In this document: piece by piece, positions 13,343 to 24,164 of the stretch
Position numbering within the stretch: the first letter of the stretch is position 1
How the letters are laid out: each line of letters starts with the position of its first letter
Source of the DNA: Vermamoeba vermiformis
Lineage: Eukaryota; Tubulinea; Echinamoebida
Assembly (NCBI GenBank): GCA_045837725.1
Contig: JBEWZL010000047.1
Location: forward strand, 1-64,000
Direction of reading: 5' to 3'
DNA: 64,000 bases
Position numbers and translations under genes: made by a program
The notes under the pieces: model-generated
The model's database searches: none
The model's input: only the letters and a program-made list of their open reading frames with translations
What the model was told of the DNA's origin: nothing

Positions 13343-14913
13343 TTACAGAAAATCACCAGTATTATTAACCTTCGATCTTTTGTCTTTGGTGAAGCGCGGC
13401 GAATCTCGTTTTCTCTTTTTTGATGATTCTGGTGAGGTTTGGTGCTGATTAACAGGCTCTGCATCGAAATAGGGATGATTCAACGCTTCTTTCGCGGTTA
13501 TTCGTTGTGTTGGTTCGAATTCAAGAAGTTTGTTGACGAGATCTACCGCTCGTGGGTCTGCATTTGCTTTTTCAAATAGCTCGTCTTTCTTTGCAACGAA
13601 TTCTTCGTATTCCATTTTACTAAATAATCTTGGCTTATCTAACAACTGAAAACATTATAAAAAACGCGGTCAAAAAGTAAATCTAGATTTGACGACCGTC
13701 GATCTGACGTGCATCAATAACGTACCAGCTCCGTTAATATCACACCTACAGACCATACATCATTCGGGAATGGTTTTTGATCGAATGAACAAGCAATGGC
13801 CTCTCCAGGTGGCCTGTAATCGAAAGCGCCGGGCGTCCGAAATTTGTCTTTAAGCACATGAGCTGTATCAGGCGCGTAACCACTGCCGCTAAGGTCTGTC
13901 AAGTATATGTGTGGCTTGTCATTGCGCCATTCCCACACGATGTTTTGTGGAGCTATTGAACGGTGAACAATGAAGTTCTTGTGGAGCACCGACACTGCCT
14001 ACAATGTACTATTATCATAACGTATGTAGTATACGACAATAATAAATCGATATTAATAGTATTATTGATGTATGGAGTTTAATCTAGGGCTCGTATTGTA
14101 ACAGCTTTATTATAGCTATAATATTTGCATTACGATCGAGCAGCTGTTTTAACGATGCCCAAAGTGTATCAATAAGTGCAATGAATATTTGCCAATAATA
14201 TACTGAATGAAAAGTTGGATCTTACCAGCAACAGTTGGTAGGTCACGTCTTTTGGATAGTTCTTGAGGACACCGAGATCAAATGGATTATAATACGGTCT
14301 AATGATATAGTTGTTGAGATTGAGCCACGTAAGGTCCGGCCATGCAGCGGGAAGTTTGATAATATGCGGACAATTGAGCGGATCCAGTCTTTGATGCGTT
14401 GCCATTGCGTGCTCGAAGTGATCGGGTCCAAATAATTCTCCGAAGAATTTTTCACGCGTGTAGTCATTGGCCTTGTTCGGAACACTCATAAGACTGAGAT
14501 ATCGTTTTGTTCGTTTTCGTTTTCGGTTTAGTTTTACTGCTTCTTGAACTACAGTGTAGTTGTTGTAATCTGCTGGCCATTTAAAGCCTGCGAAGCTGGA
14601 AATGGAATTAATAATATTGTGGTGATAATATAATAATAATTAACATGAAATTGGCCACTGTAACGAAGGCTGCAAAAGGCGGCAACAATTACGCGAAATA
14701 ATTTTTAGCTAAAAAATTGAAAATTTTGACCACCTGCTAAATATTTCAGTATACTAAGTGACTTACCGATAGTTTTTTTTGACGTAGATTGGTAACGGCA
14801 CGGGTAAGACACAATCGAAAATAGATGTTGCTTCCCACTCGATCTAAATTGCAATTAGTGTCGTCTGCATTAAAGTACACTATTACATAGTGTTTCGAGA
14901 TTCTTTTCTTCAT
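13343..14913 (-). CDS. Protein-kinase-fold protein A, probable pseudokinase
   Basis: Five exons, complement(13343..13645, 13726..13998, 14226..14595, 14767..14843, 14887..14913), give 349 aa. The first exon is 27 nt. The kinase C-lobe is recognisable: [14 protein letters not shown] (catalytic loop), [10 protein letters not shown] (DFG position), PPGEAI, and [15 protein letters not shown]. The HRD aspartate is serine (S172), while N177 and D193 are kept. The N-lobe lacks an obvious glycine loop and has no VAIK-type lysine in YLSLMSVP. The C-terminal tail is basic (SSKKRKRD). Catalysis is therefore doubtful; a scaffold or regulator is more likely (inference). It is a close paralogue of kinase B downstream, with the same exon count and phases. 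Tail-to-tail with RIO1. Confidence 0.82.
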
Positions 14914-15030
14914 TTTTCAACGGAAACTTCTGTTGATCCTACGAGCTGAAAATAATCAGTAAGTTAATTAAAACGCAAGCAGGTCGGTAAAAGAACCAAG
15001 TATACCCTTGTATATTTGTCTTTACAAATG

Positions 15031-15657
15031 ATAAATAGTCTCGGCGGAGGTGTTGTCGATGGTTTTGTTTGGGTTTGAAAAATAAAATTTTGCGTCGCTT
15101 TCATTTCCGACCGAACCAAATCAGACCCACAGCACAAGGGATGAGTAATTTGACTGAAAAGCAACGCGCCGCGTTGGAGGAAAGGCATCCTGATGAGCTC
15201 GGTGATGATCTTATCCATCCTGATGAGATTAAGCCTCTTGAAAAACCCATGCAAGAGATCCAGCAAAATCTGATCGAAGACGAGCCCGAAGATAATAAAG
15301 ATATAGCGATGAAGAATATTATGATAGCGATGAAGACGTGATTACTATTGTTCTATGACGAAGAGGCTGTCAGGTAACTATTTATTTTCTTGCAAAGTAT
15401 TGTTATGAATTTTTAATCAACCTATTATTATTCACACAAATTAATATCTCGTGACTGAAATTAATTTATTCTAATTTTTTTTGTTGGGTTGGATCGATCC
15501 GCTTTTCTCAGGCGATCTGCAGCTTGATCCAATTATTAATAAACAGTGTAATAATAGTTTATTTTTAGGTGGTCCGAATTCGGCAATTACAAAATTCCAA
15601 CCTCAGACAACCACGAGTATGGCCGGATTGGATCGCAAGATCAACCTGAGCACGTTG
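15031..15657 (+). pseudogene. Truncated copy of the RIO1 promoter and 5' exons
   Basis: This 627-bp stretch matches 10167-10815, covering the RIO1 upstream region, exon 1, intron 1 and the start of exon 2. The copy stops after the codons for KINLSTL and runs into unrelated sequence leading to kinase B's 3' end. Its exon 1 has diverged in the acidic region, where length changes break the frame after EDEPED. No kinase domain remains, so no functional RIO1 can be made. It starts 118 bp from the kinase A start and points away from it, so kinase A faces this relic promoter head-to-head. It marks a tandem duplication of a RIO1-kinase unit with later loss of the RIO1 3' part. Confidence 0.9.
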
Positions 15658-15704
15658 ATTACTACAGCCTCGTAGTTGCAACCGAAGAATCATTTGAAGG
15701 TGAT

Positions 15705-16993
15705 TTAACATCTCGGGCATTGAGGGTCAAGCTCAGTAAAGTACTGATGTTTCAGCGCTTCTTTTGCTGTCACCCGTTTTCTTGGATCTCGTACGAAAAG
15801 CTGGTTTACCAAATCTACTGCCAACGGATCTGCCCTTTTAAACAACCGATCCTTCTTTTTCCAAAATCTTTCGTATGCCAGATCCATCTTCGCAAACATT
15901 CTTGGCTTATCTAACAACTTTTCATAAAATCAGCGTCGATCCAAATCCAGCCCGAATTGACACATTTTAAAATCTAAAACTTACCAGCTCTGTTAATATA
16001 ATGCCTACAGCCCACACATCGTTTGGAAATAAGCCGTCATAATCAGCTATGGCCTCTCCAGGTGGTATGTAATCAAAATCGAATCCGGGTTGCATAAACC
16101 AGCCTTCTTTCAGCTCATGTTGTCTGTCAGGCACGTAACCACTGCCACTAAAGTCAGTCAAGTATATGTGTGGCTTGTCATTGCGCCATTCCCACACGAT
16201 GTTTTGTGGAGCTATTGAACGGTGAACAATGAAGTTCTTGTGGAGCACCGACACTGCCTACAATGAACTATTATCATAACGCATATAGTATAAAACAATA
16301 TTAAATCGATATTAATAGTATTATTGATGTATGGAGTTTAATCTAGGGCTCGTATTGTAAACAGTTTTACGTACCTGCAAAAGTTGATAGATCACTTCTC
16401 TTGGATAGTTCTTGAGTACTTCAAAATCGAACTGATTATAACGAGGGGTGATAACAATACTTCTTGGGAAGTTATCGACATTCGGCCATGCAGCGTGAAG
16501 TTTGATAATATGCGGACAATTGAGCGGATCCAATCGTTGATGTGCTGCCATCACACGGTCGTAGAAATCATCCTGGAAACATTCACCAAAAAAATTCATG
16601 CTCGTAAAGCCATTGGTCTCGTTTGGAATGCTTACAAGACTAAGGTATCGTTTTTTTGGATGTGCTGCAAGATCTACCGCGTAATTTTTGTAATCTTCTG
16701 GCCAGTCTAAATGAGCAAATCTGGGAATAAGGTTAACATAACGTTTCAATGTCGGTTCAATAAAACGAGCTGCAAAGGACCGCGAGGATTATATTAAAAT
16801 AGAATTTTCTATTTTCAAACTAATCGGATTTATCCTATTACCTGTAGTGTGATTCTACATATTTTGGTAATGGCATAGGTAAATTACCGCCAGAATATGA
16901 CCTTGCCTCCCATACAATCTAATCAGAATTAATTTAGTCTGTATTTTAAGAAGCACACGTTATTACGTGGTGTTTCAAACGCCTTTTTTCCAT
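15705..16993 (-). CDS. Protein-kinase-fold protein B, probable pseudokinase
   Basis: Five exons, complement(15705..15917, 15985..16257, 16375..16720, 16842..16918, 16967..16993), give 311 aa. The layout equals kinase A: a 27-nt first exon, a 77-nt second exon and a 273-nt fourth exon of the same length and phase. The catalytic loop again reads [12 protein letters not shown] with Ser (S164) for Asp, and N169 and D185 are kept. PPGEAIADYDG and FPNDVWAVGIILTEL follow. The C-terminal basic tail of kinase A is missing; the protein ends at DPQCPRC. Both copies keep intact frames despite divergence, which argues that they are used. No β3 lysine is visible in YLSLVSIP. Divergent with the GT31 gene, 224 bp between starts. 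Confidence 0.82.
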
Positions 16994-17217
16994 TTATATA
17001 GCGTACAATCTGCGCAAAGTTTTGTTGTGATTGGACCTTGCCTGGCGTTTAAAAACAACAACAGTGTGTTGCAAAAACAACAAAACGCGCTATCAACACT
17101 TCGACTGCGAAATATTCATTCACGGCCATACTGATTAGTCAATATTAAGGACCATATTTATTGGACTTCTCCACAGACAATTTCCCTCACATGTCAAATC
17201 CGTGATCTAAAACCACA

Positions 17218-18710
17218 ATGAATAGAAGATTGCAAAAACTACTTCTTGCGTGTATATTATCTATATTAATATTTATGTTAATATTTATGTTATTTTCAAA
17301 TGAGCCTGAATCGACATCTGAATCCGAGGATGATTTCACTCTTGTAATTGCCGTAATGTCAACACCTTTCAGTACAAAGAGGCGTGACGAAATTAGGGAG
17401 TCATATGTACAGCAGTATAAAGAGATATATTGTTCATTTTGCAAAGATAATCGAACAGATCCGAAGGTAATTAATTTTATTTATTTTAGCCGGATAATTT
17501 GGAACCTCTTAGACATTAATAATTAACTATTACGTATTGTAAGAGTTAATAATATTATTAATCTACTTTACTTTTCAGGTGCGATTGTATTTTTTCATCG
17601 GATATTTTAAGGACGTCAAAAACGATTCTGTTCGAGAAGAGCAGCAAAAATACAATGACTTAATATATTTGGATCATATGCGAGAGAATATGGAGCGAGG
17701 AAAATCCCTAGAAGTCATGAAATGGCTCAATCGTAATACCCGATCGACATTCGCAATGAAAACTGACGATGATAGCTTTATTATCGTTCCAAATCTATTG
17801 AAAAGATTAGAAAAGTTTAAAAAAGACTATCCTAAACGACGTAAGCACTATAATTCGTCTGCAATACCTCATTAATTAGATGCGTTTCTCCCGGTTGTTC
17901 AAGCAACACTTGACGGTACTAATAATCGATTTGGTTAAGATAGGAGTATTTATTATGGATATCCATTGATCGATGATGCGAAGGACGAAGTAAAAGAGAT
18001 ATTCATGGCCGGTATGGGGTAAGATTCTTTATTTATATCTCGCTCGTAAAAATAATTAACAATTTTAATGCAAGTGCGATAATAACGCTAATATTTAATA
18101 TCTATAGGTACATTATAAGCAGAAATCTTGTCGAGTTTCTCGGATCCATGTCAACAGCGTATACTGCAGGACCAGAAGATCAGGTCATCGCTACTCACGT
18201 TCATAGATATATTTTATACGGTAAGTATTAACTTACCAATATCGACATATTATTTTGATAGCGTATAACTTCGCATACTGAAAGTAAAATTCCAGTACGC
18301 GTTTTTACCAAATTTGGAAGCCATAGTATTAATTGATTATTTTTGATGCAGATAAGCAAAATTGGAACAAACAATTGGTAGTTATCGGCGACACGGTTCA
18401 TTTCCATGATTACCCGCAATTCAAAGGTCCTTCATCTTGGGAGTTAAGTTGCCAAGACATCGTAGTTCATCAGCTCAAGAGTAGTGCTCATTTGCGAAAA
18501 ACGAGCGAATTTTATGCTCAATGTTGTCAATTCGGCGAAAATAAGAAATTAGAAGATCAATCGACGGTTGTGCCTGAGATCTGTTCGTCACCTACACAAA
18601 GCGAAACTACTTGCAACAACGGACAGTCACGTGGCGTTGCTTGTCATAAGCCGAAGCGATTCAAAATTAGTGATAGGAGATACACGTACATTGACGAGTC
18701 TGTTGTGTAA
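17218..18710 (+). CDS. GT31-family (beta-1,3-galactosyltransferase-like) glycosyltransferase
   Basis: Five exons (17218..17466, 17579..17840, 17940..18018, 18108..18220, 18352..18710) give 353 aa. It is a type II membrane protein: a short basic N-terminus, one membrane segment (about residues 8-26), an acidic Ser-rich stem, then the catalytic domain. Family marks are STKRRDEIRESY near the start of the domain, the metal-binding TDDDSF (DDD about 146-148), and GYIISRNLVEFL followed by GPEDQVIA (equivalent to the ED..(V)G motif). Such enzymes add sugars to glycoproteins in the Golgi; the exact sugar and acceptor cannot be told. The exon 3 acceptor was chosen for frame (AAG rather than the nearby TAG). 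Confidence 0.85.
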
Positions 18711-18912
18711 GAAGGTTTCTACTGAGGTCAGATCCAGATTCGATCTGCCGAATAGGAACACATTTTTAAATTTTATATAGAATAATCATAACGGCTTACT
18801 AATAATATGATTATGATCGTACTAACTTTGTGAATCGTAGGTAAATGTGGCATAAAACTCAAACAGGCACTGGAATTCTATTTTCAACCGTAATATTCAT
18901 CATATCAACACT

Positions 18913-19471
18913 ATGAGCACATTTTTAACGCGACAAATTAACGTACCAGTGGCTAACCCATTCACTCACACTAACGTTAGTTGCGATGTCTGCGGCGCTT
19001 CGCCGATCCAAGGAGTTAGATACAAGTGCGCAACCTGCCCTAATTTCGATATGTGTGCAAGTAAGTATAATTTACTGTTTTTAGGATTGTAGTAAATTTT
19101 CTACAAATTAAATATTTATTTTTGATTTTTGTCGTTTTTTTGTGGCCTTAAAATCTATTCAATTCTACCAAGCGATCTTAATTTGTAAATGCGAGGAAAA
19201 ATATTAAATAGAAATATTAGGACATAAGCAGTCACATAATTACGATTCGTTTTGTCAAATCCGTTACTAATCCACCTTCTTTTACATAGATTGCGAATCG
19301 AACGAATCCAATCACGACAACACACACGTGTTCTTAAAGCTCCGTTATCACATTGCCGAAGAGCCGTCTAATGCCTCCGCGCTGTTGCCTCACGTGCGCG
19401 TTCAACCACCACAGCAACGAGCTGTCCCTGTGCCTGTACTCGACCGTCCTTATCCTCACAGAACCGATTAA
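18913..19471 (+). CDS. Small ZZ-type zinc-finger protein 1
   Basis: Two exons (18913..19060, 19290..19471) give 109 aa. A ZZ finger spans about residues 24-65: CDVCGASPIQGVRYKC, then CATCPNFDMC, then the second exon with NCESNESNHDNTHVFLKL. The pattern matches ZZ domains of the NBR1/p62 type, which bind two zincs and usually recognise protein N-termini or ligands. The rest is short and Pro/Gln-rich. The intron falls inside the finger at the same place as in the two related genes downstream. No other domain is present, so function beyond protein binding is unknown. Confidence 0.82.
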
Positions 19472-19793
19472 CACTTGTATTATTATTATTATTGCTGGCA
19501 GTAGTACTAAAGCTAAATTCTTTAAATTACAAGCAAAAGTTTCAGATCAAGATCACCGGTGATAATTTTGACCCACGTCGCAACTTATTCTGCATATTAT
19601 ACTATAACAGTATATACTAGCTGTTTTGTTTTCGAAAACAGGACCGGATTGGAAATCTCAAGTTGTTGTAGGTAAACGTGTCAATTTCCTTTTGACGTTA
19701 AAATCAGATTAAAGCAGGAACGCAAGTTGTGACCTCAACTCGATTTTGTTCATTGCATTACTTATATTCTTATTACTCAACATCATATTTATC

Positions 19794-20310
19794 ATGTTTT
19801 CTGGACGCCGTATGGTCCAACCTGCCAGCACTGTGCCCGTTCACACTTCCGTGGGTTGTGACGTCTGTGGGGCTTCACCGATCCAGGGGATTAGATACAA
19901 ATGCGTTAATTGCCCTAATTTTGACTTATGTGCAAGTAAGAATGCCTTTTTACTAGCACTGCTTTGCTTCGAATCGAATTTATCGGCAGATCTGCTTTAA
20001 AAAAAGTCGATTTTTAACCAATTAATTTACATTCAAATGAACATTATAATTTTATATTAATTTTAAAAAATCCTGGAATAGAGAATCAGTCTTTCGTAAA
20101 CAATTGCGAATCTGATCTTTAACTGCTTGTTTTCCTCTTACAGACTGCGAGGCCAACGTTGATAATCACGACAAGTCACACGTGTTTCTAAAATTACGCA
20201 CTCCGGTAGTCGAGGAGCCCTCGAACGCGTACGCTTTGTTGCCGGGTGTTAGAGTCAAGACAGATGAACCCAGTCTGAACATTCCTCACGATCAAGTACG
20301 CTTTGATTAA
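19794..20310 (+). CDS. Small ZZ-type zinc-finger protein 2
   Basis: Two exons (19794..19935, 20144..20310) give 102 aa. It is a paralogue of the gene just upstream: [27 protein letters not shown], then [18 protein letters not shown] and an EEPSNAYALLPGVRV segment that matches the neighbour's EEPSNASALLPHVRV. The finger is split by an intron at the identical codon position. A local tandem duplication is the simple explanation. It has no signal peptide and no other domain. The 322 bp between the two genes hold no further exon that I can support. Confidence 0.82.
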
Positions 20311-20549
20311 AAAAGAACTTAAATCTGTGTCTGTTTGTAACGCTAACTCGGTCTTGTAATAAAATAATGAAACTTTTCGTTAACGGGATCCGGTCGTTAC
20401 ATGCCTGTGCCGAAAATGTTAATAATTAACCTCGACCGACAAATATTATTATTTTCTTAAACGACACAAATAACGCTTACAAAGCGAGTTACGGACGCTT
20501 CTAATATTTGCCGAGTTTGGATCCAAAATTTATTTTATTACGGTTCCGG

Positions 20550-22252
20550 TTACATAGTGCCTCTATTAATTAAATCAACCATAACCAAGTGTTTCATATG
20601 CGCAAACCGTTCCATAACTGCTCCTTTGGTTACATTTCCAGTAAATAGTATTCGGGTCAGGTTGGTTAATGTTGTCAAATAATCGAGGTGGTGTTCGTTT
20701 GCGATGAATCGTAATATCAGCGTGTTCAAGTTTGTTAATTTGGCCATATGCATGAACCATCCAATTGAATTTTGAGCAACGGTGTCTAAGTGTTTTAGAT
20801 TCGTAAATCTGTTTTCGAGATCCGTGCTTGAATCTTTCGGAGGCTGATCAAAAACGAGCCCCGTCAAGTTAGTTAATGTACTAAGACTATCATATAGTTC
20901 ATGTGTCACTTCTGTATTAAGATTGAGATAAACGAGGCCGGTCAGATGCGCAATGTCCAACTGCCCCAAGTCATAGGGCTCTCCATCTCCAAATACGAGT
21001 AACGACTTTAATTTCGTTAATGTTTTGATATAGGTCTCGTCTCTGTCCAAGTTATAGCGAATTTGCAAGTTTGTTAAATTTGTCAAGTGAGATAAATGCT
21101 GTGTTTGTCGGGTGCTTTCAATGATTAACTCTTGCAGTCCAGCCAAGCACGTGATATTTTCAGTGAATTCCACGACTTCGCCGGCAATTGTAAGTTGCGT
21201 CAAATTCGGTGCATTAACATAAGGCCAAAGTTGTGGTCCTATAATATCATCACGGAATGAAAATTCCGCGCTCTCGAGTGCTGTCAATGCTGTCAAAAAT
21301 GTGAAGTTTCCCTGAATGGTCGGACCACCTCCGATGGCAGTCAGTGAGAGGTCTTTCAAGTTCGTTAATGCTGCCAATTGTGAAGTAATCTGCAGTAGAT
21401 CTTCTTCGAATGCAAGTGTCAAACGTGTCAGTTTTGTATTTGCATCTAAGTGGGATATTGACGGGGCGGAGTAATTGAGGTATTCCAAATTAGGCAATAG
21501 ATATTGTGGACATCGATGACGACAGACAAATTTGGTCAAATTTTGGAATCGGCTGATAGTCGTACTGTATTCTTCGTTAAATGCTCCATCTTCGACCAAA
21601 ACCAAGGACAATTCTCGGAGTTTTAAAGGCGCAGGTATTTTTGCCAACAGATCTGCCTCTTCTCTATCCATTAATACTAAGCTCAAACTCTTAAGATTTG
21701 ATATGACTTCAAATGGTTGAGTTTCTCTCCACGAAGCAATTTTCATCTTCAATTTGGTCAAGTTGCGATAATGGGCTAACAGCTTCTCGGGATATTGTGC
21801 TCTAAGTCTGAAATATTGCAGATTTGTTAGGCTGGACAAGTGCATCCACTCGTTTGCGCTTTTCAATGCCAAAAATCGCTCCAGATGTAGACTCGTAGCA
21901 TGAGTAAGACGAGAAAGTTGTAGAATTTGTTGCATATCTCCTCTGAAGTGAGATTTGAGAAAAGTTATGCCGATGGGGTGATTGTATTGCATTAACCGGT
22001 CTATTATCTCCTCTAACGTCGATAGATCGGTCCAATAAAATATAAATGTGTCGTATTGGATTATTCTGAACCATTCTTTCGATGTGGCTCGTGCCAAGCG
22101 CTTTGATCTGTCATCCAAAATTTGTAAAATAATTTTCTTTAATTCCAAAGGCAATGAATCCTATTTTACTCGTTAGAATTTTCTTTTGAAAGCGCATTAA
22201 AATTACAATTATAATATTCTATATCCTGGTACGGTAGTGGAAAGTTTACCAT
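20550..22252 (-). CDS. F-box/leucine-rich-repeat protein
   Basis: One large exon, 20550..22160, encodes an F-box-like N-terminus (DSLPLELKKIILQILDD) and about 15 LRRs with the motif LTNLTxL or LTALxxL. The large frame has no ATG at its head: its upstream in-frame codon is TAG. A splice acceptor lies exactly there, and the nearest fitting donor follows an ATG at 22252..22250 (ATG then gtaaac). The model complement(20550..22160, 22250..22252) gives 537 aa starting MDSLPLEL, a typical F-box start. Such proteins are usually substrate receptors of SCF ubiquitin ligases. The LRR part is firm; the three-base first exon is an inference. Confidence 0.8.
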
Positions 22253-22597
22253 TGTGCGCTCGAAATTCTGACAATACAGAGGTATTAATTATAGTCCTTT
22301 TTATAAAGAACTGCTCAGTATTAGTAATATAATAATGGTTAACGGGCTGTCAAGTGTTATAGCTCGTTTGAGATCGGACTGTTTAACACAAGTTTCGAAC
22401 TTGAAAAATTTTCAATACAGCACACAATAATATCAACCAATCATCATCTCGGTAGTAACTGCTCTTGCTTACACAACTTGGCACGTATACCTACTCGCGT
22501 TAAATTAGGAAATAGCCTGATTGACAAATCGAAGTCTTTGACGAGGCACAAAAACAAATTAAACCACGTCGTTTATTGTATAATAATAAGTCTCAAC
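22253..22597. promoter_or_regulatory. Divergent intergenic region between F-box/LRR and ZZ-fusion genes
   Basis: This 345-bp gap separates two gene starts that point away from each other. It must hold both promoters. No TATA box, repeat or extra exon was recognised. Confidence 0.4.
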
Positions 22598-23695
22598 ATG
22601 AGCACGTCAGTACTGTCATTCACTCCTTCCATTAACGACTTGCATCTGAATACAATTAACGGTGTTCTCGGCGATGTAAGTCAAACTGACCTCAACGAAT
22701 TTTCATCGCCTCAGCAACGCGTGCAAGCGCATCTCAAATATGTCTTGAATATCGTAAGTACCAAATTTCGAATTTTAGTATTTTTTGGTGTTTAATTTGA
22801 TTTATTTTCAAGCTCGAATCCGGTCAATTTGCTCCAACAAGCTTGACTGTCTCTCAAATGCACAATAGAAGCAAATGCATAAATATCCTTCGCGATTATA
22901 TGATTGCAGGAGTGTTTCCTCACCAATTTGAGGTATTGTAAATTTGAAAAATTAGTTTTTAAAATACCGTACTTTAGTGCCCAGATCCATCTGCCACACA
23001 TCGCCCATGCTTCAAAGATGACGCAAACAACGTATGCGCAGTTGGTCATTTGATCGAGAAGACCGTAGGCATGGAAGTGGTTGATCAGATCAACAACTCA
23101 TTCAAGTTCGCCTACATCCGCGACATGGACTTGACGCTCATTGAACAATGGAAATTTGAATATGGTTTCAGTTTGATAGAGCTCGCTATGGTACGAATAC
23201 GCTTCAAGAATTAAAACAATCAAGACTAAATTTTTTTTGTTTACAGATTCAGCCGAGTTACTCCTTCGTTCGCCGAGAATTTGACAAATTTGAGAAAAAT
23301 CTACGAGATACATCGCCAAATTCTCACACTGGAGTTCGTTGTGACAATTGTGGTGTTACTCCGATCTACGGTGTCCGCTACAAATGCGTTAATTGCCCCA
23401 ATTATGACTTATGTGCCAGTAAGTATACGCAGCTTATTAACGACCTCAATATTATACTCACAAAAATATTTGTTTTGGATCGGATCCAAAATTTACAGTG
23501 TAAATGCGTGACATTATATTTTACGAAATTTCAAACGGTGTTAGCTGATTGGTTCGTTTTTTAGACTGCGAGACATTGGACACCGGCCACAACAAAAGTC
23601 ACGTGTTCTTAAAGCTGAAATTTGCCATCACCAAAGAGCCTGACAACACTACCCCGCTGTTACCGAACATCACAGTGCAAGCGAACAATAGTTAG
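22598..23695 (+). CDS. ZZ zinc-finger protein fused to a conserved N-terminal domain
   Basis: Five exons (22598..22753, 22813..22932, 22978..23190, 23247..23418, 23565..23695) give 263 aa. Residues about 55-170 form a domain with [19 protein letters not shown], then [18 protein letters not shown] and IQPSYS. This pattern resembles, from memory, a family of uncharacterised bacterial proteins with an RCAxxHLxE motif and a final IQPSY; I cannot confirm it here. A ZZ finger follows ([43 protein letters not shown]), with its intron at the same site as in the two small ZZ genes. Intron 2 is only 45 nt. The role is unknown; the finger suggests a protein-binding part attached to a second module. Confidence 0.78.
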
Positions 23696-24164
23696 TCCTT
23701 CAGCAAGTCAATTAGTCCTACTTTACCTAAGCAAAAAACTCGAGTCATTTTTACCAAGGTATTTTGATAGTCGATCGTTGTTGTATTTGCAGTTGGAAAT
23801 TTTTTAAAAATTAAACCCCGACGGAAGCGTTAAAGCTGTAGAAGGCAATACAATTATTACTGCGAGCACGTTGAAATGGCTTTTTGATGAATCTAGAATC
23901 ACGATCGTGAAATCAAATCACAGCAAAATTAAATGGCACGTGCAAAAACCTTTGTAAATTAAATCAGGACTTCTAACCGGTCACAACGTGTCAGAAATAA
24001 ACCAGAATAATGTCATTACTGCCTATGCCGGCATCGTTAACAATTTTAGACGGATTTTCAGTTGAAACACCCCGGAGGTCAAAAACCCTCTGCATCCAGA
24101 TTCACCAAACAATCGGAAACAAAATCGCTCCAGTTGTTACAATAACAATTAATTGATCGCATCA
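23696..24164. other. Intergenic region, no gene seen
   Basis: A gap of 469 bp between the ZZ-fusion gene and the first kelch-DUF4419 gene. It should contain the 3' end of the former and the promoter of the latter. I see no additional exon, RNA gene or repeat. Confidence 0.5.
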
